A stretch of 27,955 nucleotides of DNA from Intoshia linei (taxonomy: Eukaryota > Orthonectida > Rhopaluridae): the NCBI GenBank assembly GCA_001642005.1, contig LWCA01000427.1:1-27955 (forward strand), read 5' to 3'. Shown one piece after another: positions 1-10,900 of the stretch; position 1 is the stretch's first letter; every line of letters starts with the position of its first letter. The position numbers and the translations under genes are program-made. Under the pieces are notes generated by a model. That model was given only the letters and a program-made list of their open reading frames with translations, was not told where the DNA came from and did no database searches.

Positions 1-9
1 TCACCAAAT

Positions 10-645
10 TTAATCTATGAGCAAAACAGGGTATGAAATAAGCATATTTAAATGACTTGACATAACTGCCGCACCATCGTAAGTCTGACTAATCAATTTA
101 TTTCGTATTCCACTATAGGAAATTAAAGATGATTCTATTACATCAGCTAACCTCAATGCACTTTTATCATTACTGACATCAAAAAAGCCCATAAATCTTT
201 CAATTATTTTAGATTTATAAACATATCTAATTATAATAGATAGTTGAGCATACATTGCACAATCTGTTGTTTCATGAGTCTGAACAGATATAAAAGAGCA
301 ACATTTAACTTCGTTAAAAATTTCTTTATATATGACTTTGTCTATTAAAAATATAATATCATTTTGAATTGTGCTTGAAACACCCGTAAAATATGGTCCA
401 TCTTTGGTTAATAATATCGATTCAAATGAACTATCCATTTTACCAAAGCATTTTAACAGTTCTCTATAATTGCCTTGATTAATGCTATTTATACCTTCAT
501 CGTGACCACGTAATGGCATTTCTTGTTTGCAAAGATATAATACAGCATTGGTTAAATGTTTCAGGTATTGCCTATTTTTTTTAATATTTACGTTATGTTG
601 CAGTTTTTTTAATTTGGCCGTTTCATTAAGAGCAAATTCAATATC
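10..645 (-). pseudogene. hAT-family transposase fragment (ZMYM/DUF4371 type)
   Basis: On the minus strand an open frame runs from about 645 down to a stop at 10-12. It reads as the conserved middle of animal hAT transposases of the ZMYM1-like kind. In order it shows a helix-rich stretch, the signature LRGHDEG, an N-x-GNY-x-ELL segment, an IQNDII segment, the SVQTHETTDCAMYAQLS region (a version of the usual D-E-T-x-D strand), RYV, ERFMGFFDV, and YDGAAVMS. These are the RNase-H-like core motifs of the family. After YDGAAVMS the sequence loses the expected continuation and stops within about 20 residues. The upstream zinc finger is not recognisable. It is therefore a decayed copy, not a working transposase. 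An active copy would bind its own terminal repeats and cut and paste the element. Confidence 0.85.
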
Positions 646-1268
646 TATCTTTACAAATATTTTAAAACATATGTAATTATGTAGATGAGATTATGATTTA
701 CTCTGCTACTTACTATCTCCTAAAATATTTTATTAATTATTATATCCGCTATCTGACCAAGATTGACTTAATTTTGGTTTAAAAAATAAACAAAGCCAGC
801 AGTATACTTTCATAGTTACTGTACTTCCACATAACCAATCGATTTTTTCGTACCACTTCATTTGAAAATTACAAATATTCGCTGTAGTTATTAATGGAGG
901 TGTAGGCTTATCAAATTAGATTATAGATCGCTTTTCGGCAATATTTCGACATCCAAATGGTGTATCTTTCAAACTTTAATAATATCGTTAATCATTCTAT
1001 GTTAAAATATAATTACACATAAATACCCATTCACATACCTTGTAATAAATTAAGTGATTTTTATAAATTTCAGTGATATAAAATGAAAATTAACAAATGT
1101 AAATAATACGCAAGAACGATAATAGAAAATATAAATGTTTGTAAAATTGCTATAATCTATTTCAATTATTGAGTAATTTACTCTTCATATTTGAATTATG
1201 AATGAAATTCAACATAACTAATAAACAAAATTTATTCGTTGTATTTCATATATAAATTCCAGACAAAT

Positions 1269-1405
1269 AATAATGAGAACTTTTTATTTATTTAACTCGT
1301 GCCATTTTTAATTGAAAATGTAGACAATTTCTTATAGAAATTCATAATAAACTTTATCATTAAGTATAACAAAATAATGTGAACTTTTTATTTATTTACT
1401 CGTGC
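1269..1405. repeat. Direct repeat pair, about 34 bp
   Basis: Two near-identical 33-34 bp copies lie at 1269-1302 and 1373-1405. They share AATAATG, then GAACTTTTTATTTATTT, then ACTCGTGC. The second copy lacks one base and differs at one more. A third ACTCGTGC occurs at 1664, inside the hairpin at 1665-1681. The origin is unknown, but the recurring ACTCGTGC box suggests the remains of one repetitive element. Confidence 0.6.
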
Positions 1406-1664
1406 TTAACTTGAGACTTAGGTTAAGTTTTATTATCGTCAAGCAATTCTGTACATTACTGGTGTTTAGAAAATTGTCACAAATTCTATAATTTTTATGA
1501 AATATATATTTATTAGTAATAAATTATTACGTTATGCTTTTTATTGATTGTTTATCAGTATTTTAAAGCCAAATCATTGAATAATATTTTTTTATTATAA
1601 TTTCAAAATATTACAATTAAAAATATTGTGAAATTATTAAATTTATCAACTCCCAAAATGTCTA

Positions 1665-1681
1665 CTCGTGCTGAGCACGAG
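1665..1681. repeat. Small perfect hairpin
   Basis: The arms CTCGTGC and GCACGAG are perfect inverted complements around the 3-nt loop TGA. It is G+C rich in an otherwise A+T-rich region, and its left arm matches the ACTCGTGC box of the direct repeat 260-400 bp upstream. It is probably part of a decayed mobile element. Confidence 0.6.
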
Positions 1682-2911
1682 GTGGAGAGTCGCCACTGAT
1701 TTGTATTATGTAAATTAAATCAAACTTTTACACATTTTCGTATAATAAAAACTGATAATTTTAAATCTGGTTCTCAACGTTTTTCAGATATTAATCGGCT
1801 CGTAAAAGTCAAAATTTCCGAGTCGGTTCTAATCTATAGCTATCATGATATAATACATTTTTCGACCGATTTCGATCTTTTTAAACTGAAAACGATTTTT
1901 TTAAATATCTAATCAATGATAAAAATTAGGGTTGTTAATTATACCGAAATTCGTAGAAAACCTATATATAAATGTTAAATATATCAATAATTACTTAGTG
2001 TTATTGATAATCATAACATTTGAAACGGTTAAAAGTGGGTAAGCCAGAATTGTTAAAGGTTTCATCTAAAATTTCATACAAATTTTATGATAAAGAATTG
2101 CTTTACCGCGATTTTAGAACACCATTCAGAATTAATCTTTTCGCATGCTATAAACTAAATAACATATTTCATAATGTCAAATTTAAAAACAGAACCTTTA
2201 AAGTTTTATTGAGTTCAAACAAATCAAACAACATGTGACCACTTATAGCCAATAACAATGTATAAGTAAGTTTAGGAAAAAAGCCTCTAAATTAAAAAAA
2301 TGAAAATTTACATTTAAAATAAAAATATACTTGTAAAATTCAGAAAATCCACCGACTTTGTAAATTTGAGATGCAGCTGAGAAAATTGAACTAAAAGAAA
2401 AATGAAAAAATAGGATGAATAAAAAATTAGTTAAATTTTTCATCACGATAATTTTTATACAGTGATTGCTCAATAGTAAAATTGAGCTACTCACACAATG
2501 TGTAAACAACACTACGTAAATTTACACATAATACGTTACTAATACGGGTATGACAGCATGTGTAACCATTTATTTAAACCAATGATAGTTTAAATACGGT
2601 AACTACGGTCCGCCAATTGATTTAACCCCGACCGCATAATTTTTTAATCGAAATTTTATTATTTTAATTCACTGTTATTTTACTAAATACTAACACTGGG
2701 TAGTAACCTACTAATTTAATTAATTAATTCTCAAGGGTTAATTTTGATTTGATGGAAAATTTCTTGGATAGGATAGAAAAGTTTTTATAAAAAAATTTAA
2801 TTAATTTAAATAATTAATACCTGGTGTTAAGATGAGCGTTATTATTTTAATTTTTAATGTGACCGATCCGCCAAATTATCAGAATCTACCATGGGTCCGT
2901 TACCATTATAA

Positions 2912-2926
2912 GGTTGCCCATCCCTG
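2912..2926. mobile_element. Isolated hAT-type terminus
   Basis: The sequence ends GGTTGCCCATCCCTG, the complement of the common hAT start CAGGGATGGGCAACC. Upstream at 2554 a loosely similar CAGCATGTGTAACC could be the partner end, which would give an element of about 370 bp. The flanking 8-mers do not match, so the left boundary is not established. Confidence 0.4.
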
Positions 2927-3839
2927 ATTTAGACAACTGAAAGCGCCAGAAATTAAAAAATCACAAATTCTAAATCAGTTATTTCCAGTGTAAAAAGTCA
3001 AATAAATTTCACCATCAAAGATGTGCATCTTCATAGGCAAAATCCAAATTATGCCTCTTTTTAAAAATGAAAAATTTATGAGTCTCTGAATTTTAAAAAA
3101 CAATTTTGATTCTTGCATATATGATATAATTTTATTATACTTGCGGTTTCGACTTTTGAAATTTCCCAAAGAAATCACAATCACTATATAGCTGACATAA
3201 ACATAAAATTTAAATCTCACAAAGTATAGCCTTTATCATCAAAAGCCCCGAGTCACATTTCTTAACTTGACATTTTAAATTTAGCACACATAATAGTATT
3301 ATCATATTCACACATATTTTTTTATTGGAAATGTGTAGACGTTCAATGCACTTTTTTTAAAATTGTAGTAACAATATTTACACTTTCAATTTTTATTTTA
3401 CAATTGTTAATCGAAATATTTGAAAAATATTGGTTGATAATATATTAAAAATTATTTTTCACCCGGGAATGCGTAGATTTCAGGGTTGAAATTTTGTACT
3501 TATATCAACTGGAATAAAATCTATCAAAATAATCTCTTGTTTTAATTTTGGGACTTTTAATTATTTCACATTTTTTGTAAAATATTTCGGAAAAAAATAT
3601 ATGAATACTAAAATGCTTTTTTGACCGTGAAGTCGTCACTTATTCGGATTGAATATTTTTGTGTGTTAACAGAATACAACTGTACCACCTGTAAATTTTT
3701 TTAAATTCTAGGGCTGTTTTTATAAATAAAAAAAGTAATTTGGGGTTTTGGCCCTAAAAATATAATTTTTTAAATTCTCAACGTCGGATTAAACAATCGA
3801 CAGAAGAACCAAAAAAAATTGTTTCATGTTCATCTAAAC

Positions 3840-3868
3840 CGGGCCACTGTTGCCTCCCCATCGCCCTG
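3840..3868. mobile_element. Isolated hAT-type terminus
   Basis: Read on the minus strand this begins CAGGGCGATGGGGAGGCAAC, a typical hAT terminal repeat, and it is unusually G+C rich for this region. The matching opposite end was not found. It lies just downstream (in gene direction) of the last MTCH-like exon piece, so it may have truncated that gene. Confidence 0.45.
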
Positions 3869-4466
3869 GATAAATGAGTAAATTAATTTTATTAATTATA
3901 AAATATATATAAAAATTGAGGAAAACGTTTAATTTCGCGCCACTAAAATATACCCTTGTTACGTTGTATATGAAATGCATATTATACATTGTTAAAATAA
4001 TAAAAAAAAATACTTGTATGAAGTCTCTTTTCCAACAAACGATGCCATCATTCTAACCATTATACCTAAACAATTTATGAAAATTAAAAAATGAAAGTAA
4101 AAACAGTTAAATGGATAGCTAATTATAGTTGATACTGTAACAGTGAAACATTCTTTGATAATCTAAAAATATAAATTGTTTGATGTAAAATAAAAATAAA
4201 TTTGAAAAATTTATACCTTTTTAGCACGACCAGGTAAATTGTTCCAAAATGCAGGATACAAAATCTCTGAAACATCTTTAACGTCACTTTCATTTTTTAT
4301 TTTATTCTAAAATTAAATTTAAATAAAAAATATCAATAATCTTTACAAGTTAACTAAAATCTGAAAATCTCAACTACAATGTGCCTAATTACACATTGGA
4401 CCTTGACACAATATATAATTCACTAGATAAAATATTTAACCCTTTCACTGTCTGTGTATTCTATAC

Positions 4467-5370
4467 CAGTGGTTCCCAAAAAAATATACTATCGGCCCTC
4501 TCACAGTATACAAATATTTTTAGAAAAGATCAATTAGTAAAAACCCTGATTTTTACAATAAAGTATTATTTTGTCAATATCCTGTTCAATACTAGTGTAT
4601 GCTAATCTCAGGTCGTTTTGAACATCCATTCTTGATCTCTGTTTTGTTTTAATTATTATCAAACCAGAAAAAGTTTTTTCACATAAATATGTTGATCCGA
4701 ATGATAAAAGAATATTTATAGCAATATTGGAAGTTTTTGGGTAAATACCATTAATATTACATTGAAATTGCTGATAATTGGTTGGTTGTAATTGTAATAC
4801 TACTATTCAAATTGTTAAGTTAGACCTAATTTCTAATATTTCTTCTTGAATTTCTTCTGATACATTTTGAAGATCACACATAAATGGATTTATAATCCAA
4901 TCATAAATATTATCATATAATTTGGGAAAGTATTTTTTGAATAATTCTATCATATTAGACAAATGTTCTTACAACTATAATTATAATCAACAAATAATTA
5001 TAATTAATGTTTTTAAATCAATAGTTTATTGGTAAAGACATTTTTTATTCGTGATCATAGATAAGTAGTTTCGGCTTTAAATTTAACACCAAACAAACTA
5101 AAATTTATAGTAGTGCTGTAATATGGTAACACTAATTTAAGAAAAAATTGATGTGAGCAGTTAATTAAAATAAATAATTAGCTAAATTTTGTAAGGGTTA
5201 ATATTATTTAAATTTATTATAATCCTAAATTAATCCAAATTTCAAGAATATATAATTAAATATCAAATACTAAATCAAATTAATATTAACGATTCTAATT
5301 TAATTTAAAAATTTTTCTTAAATCTGCGGCCCCCTCAGACTCTGTAGGCCCCTCCATTTGGAAACCACTG
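4467..5370. mobile_element. hAT element A, nested in the piggyBac MITE
   Basis: It starts CAGTGGTTCCCAAA at 4467 and ends TTTGGAAACCACTG at 5370, so the termini are inverted repeats typical of hAT elements. The left flank is TTCTATAC; TCTATAC recurs on the right five bases beyond the end, an imperfect target duplication. At about 900 bp it is much shorter than an autonomous element but retains the 3' part of a transposase on the minus strand. Confidence 0.8.
4534..4950 (-). pseudogene. hAT transposase C-terminal fragment
   Basis: Within hAT element A the minus strand encodes the hAT C-terminal dimerisation region. A DWIINPF segment and an EEILEIRS segment (about 4950-4830) come first. After an interruption the frame continues from YPKTSNIAINILLSFGSTYL through CEKTFSGL and IKTKQRSRMDVQNDLRLA to a stop at 4534-4536. 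The order W-x-x-NPF, LIELR, YP, LLPFGSTYLCE-x-x-FS and IKTK-x-R is characteristic. A stop and frame break near 4825 and loss of the catalytic core show it is inactive. Confidence 0.8.
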
Positions 5371-5389
5371 AAGAATCTATACTATACAC

Positions 5390-5959
5390 CAGCCATTCTC
5401 AACGATGTCCACAGCACTTTTGGGGGTCAATGAAAATTATATACATTTATTCTTTGGTATTAAATTAAATTACTTGCAAGTGTAAAAACTTATTGGGAAA
5501 CCTCCATTGTTTTATTATAGGAGCAGCGGTTTTATTTAATTATTTTATTAAAATATATGACCGAGCTAAGTTTTTAGTCATAAAAAAAGCTTTAAATTTC
5601 AAATGGGACAAAAAATCAGTCAATATTCATGATTCTATGAAACATCAACCAATGGATATAAAATATTAATTTTTCACAGGAAAGATAGATAATATAGACT
5701 TTTTATTGATCTGATAAAATATGTAGTAAACAATTAATAATGTACTGTAAACAATATCTGAAAAACATGTTCCATTTTGGGAACATTGACGGGTTAAAGG
5801 TTAATATTAATAATTCATCAAGTTTATCATCTCGCAAAAATAGAGTACTCCATGTCTTTTGACCATTAATCGTTTCACCCAAATGTAATGATTTATTAAA
5901 AATTGTCATTATTATTAATTTTTTTGGGGGCCACAGCGAAAAAGGGTTGAGAATGCCTT
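5390..5959. mobile_element. hAT MITE B, nested in the piggyBac MITE
   Basis: The left end CAGCCATTCTCAAC (5390) and right end GTTGAGAATGCCTT (to 5959) form imperfect inverted repeats. The element is flanked by a perfect 8-bp duplication CTATACAC at 5382-5389 and 5960-5967, the standard hAT length. No transposase motif is visible in its 570 bp. Confidence 0.85.
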
Positions 5960-6721
5960 CTATACACAGTAATTTCACTTTACACGTCTGTGTATTGTGA
6001 TATACACAATATAATTTTGAAAAACTTTATTCATATTTATTTTTTTTTATTTATAACATAAATTCTAGACGTGTGGTGATAGTACATAAAATTGCATCAG
6101 ACAGTGAAAGGGTTAATATATTGTATAGGAAGTAAATTATAAAAATTTAATTTCATTTAATTTTATAGTTTCCAGCATGTTTGACAAAAATCACCTAAAA
6201 CGATGTGCCTTGGTTAAAAACATTGTCATCTCGGTTATTTTAATGCATATCCTACTAAGTCAACATTACCTTTTCCAATTCATGCCTAACAAATAGATCG
6301 ACAAGTACTTCAATGATTGACGGTAAAAGTCCATTATATAGACCGATAATACCATCCTCCTTAAAAATATGTCCAACTAAACAAAATTCATTAAAATAAA
6401 ATTTAAACTTAAAACATTAACCATCAGTGATGGTTCATCACCATTTATAATAATAAAAGAATAAATTACAATATTTGAAACTAGAAGGGTAGACTTGAAC
6501 AATTTTATTAGAAAATAACATTTTTTTAGCCTCCAGTGGAAATGGTTTGTATCCAAGCTTAATTGAAACGGTAAATAATTTTTAAAAAATTAAAATATTA
6601 CCTGTATCAATGTACCAACGTACATTTTTGGATGCATAGCCACTCGTCCCACAACACTAATCAAACCGTGTTTAATCGTTGGGTTAATATTTTTTATATA
6701 TTCACAATAGCTTTGAGGCAT

Positions 6722-7639
6722 TTTATGAGTTTTAATTATTGAACGAAAATATAAATTTAAAATAAACTTTATACCCTTATCATTAAGTTTGATACCTATA
6801 AATGTAGTTGTCTCAGTTTTAAATTATCTACATGGAGATATATCGTCTGATACATTATAGAGTCTAATTAATTTTGTATATATTTTGTGTACTGTTTGAT
6901 TTGAATGTTAGACATACATGCAAATTTAATGTAATTTATTTCAAATTAATTTTGTAAAATAATTTTTTTAATTGTTAAATTCTTACATGCAAAAACACTT
7001 AAAACTTGTAAGACTTACAATGTAAATAATACTGATGAATTGTATAAAAAATTTTTTCTGAGATTTATCCGTTTAGTCAATTATCGCGAATTAAGAAACT
7101 CAAATTGTAATAGTTTTTCCAGACTGATACTAAATGGCAAATTTGATTCTCAGAGATTGAGACCAGAGAAAAACCAAAATTTTTAAATTTACGATAATAC
7201 TCATGATTTAAAAAATCTATCTTATCAAAAAATCAATTTTTTGGAAGCGTAATATATAAATTTCCCTTTTTTAAATAAATGTATTATCCATCTGCATTAT
7301 TAAACCTTCTCTTTTGCGATTTATAGGCATTTTAAATTTCTACGTGATTTAAAAGTGATTTAAGTACATAAAATCGTATTAAACTTATTTTGAAAAAATT
7401 GTTTTAAAACTTTTAGTTGTATATTGTAAAATTTAAATTGATAAAGCTCTACTGTTACCGGTATTAAAAATTGTAAATTACAATTGATGCTAAATATGAA
7501 TGAACATTAAATTTGATAATTGAACAATGACCCATAAACCGAAAAACTATAGATACCATATGGCGCTAACTTGTAAAATAAAATTTTATTTTTAGTTTCA
7601 ATAAAATACTCAATATATCAAAATAATTAAAACGTATAT
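6722..7639. other. Divergent intergenic region
   Basis: About 920 bp separate the divergent start codons of the MTCH-like pieces (minus) and the Cep97-like gene (plus). It is A+T rich, with no recognisable coding region or mobile-element termini. It presumably holds promoter sequence for one or both genes, but no core promoter element stands out from the A+T background. Confidence 0.4.
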
Positions 7640-7906
7640 ATGCTTTGCTCAGACTTTAAAATTGATGAGTCTGTTGAATTGTACAAATCAGTATTAAATT
7701 TTGATGGAAAAGTAAGATTACAAGAACTTTCTAAGATTCATAATGAAATTACTCAAAAACAATTTATATCAAACAATGCACTAGTTTTGGCTTCAAAAAA
7801 TTTAACATGTATGCCGGAAATTGATACAAATGTAGAGTGTTGTATTTTGAATGATAACAAAATTGAAAATTTGACAAATTCTAAGGATATGTGCAAATTA
7901 AAAAGG
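7640..7906 (+). CDS. Cep97: Cep97-like exon 1
   Basis: It starts at ATG 7640 and encodes 89 residues, closing with the first leucine-rich repeat: ALVLASKNLTCMPEI, then CCILNDNKIENL. The donor after AGG at 7907 is GTTTTT, a weak site. Without splicing the frame ends three codons later. Confidence 0.75.
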
Positions 7907-10900
7907 GTTTTTAAATAACCTTAATCTATTTTTTTATTTTCATTTATGAATTAACATTTTCACTTAGTTATCAATTTCTCGTAATATTTTAAACTCTTCA
8001 AATAATGGATTTGTTTCTCTTACTCATTTGAACATTTCTTATAATAATTTAACCTCAATAACTGGTATTTTTAGTTTTTTTTGTTTATATAAAAAAATTA
8101 TTGTATACACCGGCCAAATTTCATACTCGAGGCCTGGTAGATTCTAAAATATTTAGTATGCAATAGACCAGGGATGCACAACCTTGCCACCAATTCAGCC
8201 ACAATACTACTTTTCTCATTGATACTACGGCCGCATAAAATTTACTTCGACATTGAGAATGTTTACTCTGGACCTAAATTTTAGGTCTAATAAAATAGTT
8301 TTCTTTAAATTTTAATAGCAAGTTTTAATTAATAATTTTCAATTAAAATTAATCCTTAATTTATTGATATATATTAACACCATATTTGTCATTCATCTGA
8401 ATCTGAATAAATAACAATAGTAGGATTAATGCAATGCTTCTCATGGGAGTGACTGGTCACCCCAAGGGGTGAATACCAAAATTTAGATCATTGTAGGCTA
8501 ATCTACAATTTTCAACATATTTCATAAATCATCCAATTTAATATAATCTTATGAGAAAAAACCAAAATTTTACCAACCCATAAGGAAGAAATCCGTGGTT
8601 ACCAATATTTTTTTTAAAAATCCATTTTTACCAAAGTTTTAGAATAAAAACTACCTTATCTGATTCCAAATGAAAAAACCAAAATTTACCAACCCTTAAA
8701 GAAAAAAATCGCTTTTACTATTATGATTAATATTTTTATGAAAAATCCCATTTTACCAAATTTTTAGATCAATAATTCTTCTGACTGATTCCATAAGAAA
8801 AAACCTGATTTTAAAAAAATTTGAAAAATCTCCTTTTACTAATATTTTTTAATCATTAATTTTTCAGTAAATAATTAATGATAATTGGACAACAGAAAAA
8901 AGTTCCATTAAAAACTGATTTGTTGATACATTAGAGTGGAAGACATAAAAAAATATGTAAATATTAATAATGACATAAAAAAAGATATGAGGACTGCCTT
9001 GATTTTGTGTGCTTTTCGCTAACATTTGAGAAACTGGGGCAAAGTCAAGAATGTAACTTTTTGATTAAAATATTTTAAATAGACCTTGAATAAAATCTCA
9101 TTTTAACTTTTCAATTTGAAGTAAAATGATATATTGCATTATCATCAGATTTATTGCTCACGGCCGTACGTTGTGCATCCCTGCAATAGACATTGCATAT
9201 TTTTTATGTAAAACAAATCGTAAATATTGTATTAATTAAATATTTTGATTATATGATGTGTCCATTTCAACTATTTTATATACATGTGTAATACATATAC
9301 GATACCATACAGAGGCTCCTCTTCGGGGCTCAACGAAATTTTTTAAAAATAAGAATTAAAAAAATTGTATTTTAGAAATCACAACTATTTTGTCTGTTTA
9401 ATTTAAATGGCAAGTAGACCTTGTAGAGGGGGATAGGGTTATATAAACTACGAATTGTTGCGAATTTTGTAGGGCCTATTTTTCATTTATGGTTGAGTTG
9501 AGTTTGATAGACTCTGGCTTGGGAAATGTTATTTCAAGCCATTTTTAGATACTTTTTAATATTTATTATTAAAATTAGGTCTTCAAAACTTGAATAGACT
9601 CATATTCTTGGATGCTTCACACAATATGATCCACGTACCTTTTATTATTATTGGAAATACATTTATTAGAATTATTCTAACATTTTGAATTGTGTTGTAT
9701 TAGGACTGTAATAACGTTACAATAGAGCAGTAATTCTTAACCTTTTTAGTACATGGTCCTGTCAGCTATTTTATATTATTCGTGGCACCTATTAAAAATA
9801 GAAAATTTTGCATATGTTACCTTATGGATATTAATGGATACTTGTATTTTGTTTTATAAAATTTTTTTACATATTTTAGTAAATGTATTATAATAATTGG
9901 TTAACTGTTGTGTACTGTTGTTGTCGTACAAGCAGCGCCTAGCTCTGCCGAGGGCGGACTTTTTTAATTCTAAGACAAAAATAAATTCAATATAAAATCT
10001 TAAAAATTCTACTATTCAATATTATCAAACTTTTAAAGCAGTGGTTCTCAACGGTGGACGAATCGCCCCTTGAATCGACTTTCTAAAACGGGGGAATTTT
10101 TTTTATTATATCACAAAATACATAATTTAAAAGATTTTTAAGATTAAAATTCTTGGCCCCAGTTAATAAAATAAACCTTGCTTAAAAAATGATGCCAATA
10201 TAGAGGATTGACAAAATAAGCAATTGCAGATAAAATACTGTAGTTGGTGTAATTAAGTGTACAAAATTTTTTACAATAACACCTTAACCATGATATTATT
10301 TTTATTTAGATGAATATTCATTTGTCTCTCAATGAAAATTTACAGTTTTTAAATTTATCATTCAATAAAATTGAATTACCTCCGGATTTATCTTTTTCAA
10401 GAAATTTAAATGTAATTTTTAATATTGTTTTTTTACTTTTATCGTATTGGAATGTTAAAACTAATATGGAAAAGTGTAACTCGTATATTTGGTGGCTTCG
10501 GACTGACCCGTCAAGGGATATATACTATGATTATAAAGATTACAACATTTTATTTATTTAATGGCCCATTCTTGTAACGTACAAATGGTTAAATTCACAG
10601 ATAAATAGATGTAGATGACAAAATAATATAATATATTGTCCAGAAATAGCTTTAAATTAACCACAGAAAAATTGAAAATATTTTAATTAGCATTAGTTTG
10701 GAGAGAAACGAATTACAATACTTAAATTTTAACATAGAATGTGATTCATTCGAAATTCACAAAAAACACTTTTTAATGTTCACTTTTAGTTTATCGAAGA
10801 TTCTTGTGAATCTATAAATAAATGAAGACAATTATAGATAGTTTAGTAGTTATTTAGCAATAGCTATAGTTTAGTAAGAATGAAGTCGACAGATACTACT

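Larger units (their letters stand above)
651..4013. other. Gene-free A+T-rich stretch
   Basis: No coding region with family resemblance was found on either strand. Open frames of 70-90 codons occur (for example 2020-2238 plus and 2975-3220 minus), but they have no recognisable motifs, no splice context and the low-complexity composition expected by chance. The stretch does hold a short direct repeat, a small hairpin and two isolated hAT-like termini, listed separately. Confidence 0.5.
4436..6116. mobile_element. piggyBac-type MITE with TTAA duplication, containing nested insertions
   Basis: The left end is TTAA (4436-4439) followed by CCCTTTCACTGTCTG (4440-4454). The right end is CAGACAGTGAAAGGG (6098-6112) followed by TTAA (6113-6116). 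The 15-bp ends are perfect inverted repeats starting CCC, and TTAA is the piggyBac target duplication. With the two hAT insertions removed, the element is only about 180-200 bp, so it is non-autonomous. Its interior repeats TCTGTGTATT near both arms. It lies in the long putative intron of the MTCH-like gene. Confidence 0.85.
4014..6721 (-). pseudogene. Mitochondrial carrier homologue (MTCH)-like gene pieces
   Basis: Four minus-strand coding pieces bounded by GT/AG sites resemble the MTCH branch of the SLC25 carrier fold. MTCH proteins are outer-mitochondrial-membrane proteins, and MTCH2 acts as an insertase. Piece 1 is 6721-6602, starting ATG: 40 residues with the family's HP-x-x-Y and ending TLIQ. 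Piece 2 is 6376-6270, VGH then DGIIGLYNGLLPS, the carrier-type G-x-x-GLY-x-GL motif. Piece 3 is 4306-4217: ILYPAFWNNLPGRAKK, family placement uncertain. Piece 4 is 4065-4014, VRMMASFVGKETSYK, like the MTCH R-x-MAQFVG-x-E strand. Two junctions do not fit. Piece 1 ends in phase 0 after CAG but piece 2 begins TTGGACAT, one G short of the expected Val codon. Piece 3 to piece 4 is also out of phase unless a weak upstream donor is used. The loop usually found after VGHEP is missing and no 3' end was found. It is probably a decayed or very divergent copy; a living gene with unusual splice choices is the alternative. Confidence 0.5.

Noticed and set aside
2020-2238. Open frame of 72 codons on the plus strand
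   Set aside because: It has no ATG at the start, no recognisable motif and no splice context; it is compatible with chance.
2975-3220. Open frame of 81 codons on the minus strand
   Set aside because: Low-complexity hydrophobic and basic content, no family resemblance; considered as a further MTCH-like exon but no carrier motif is present.
5703-5978. Open frame of 91 codons on the minus strand inside hAT B
   Set aside because: It runs through the element terminus and target duplication and shows no transposase motif.
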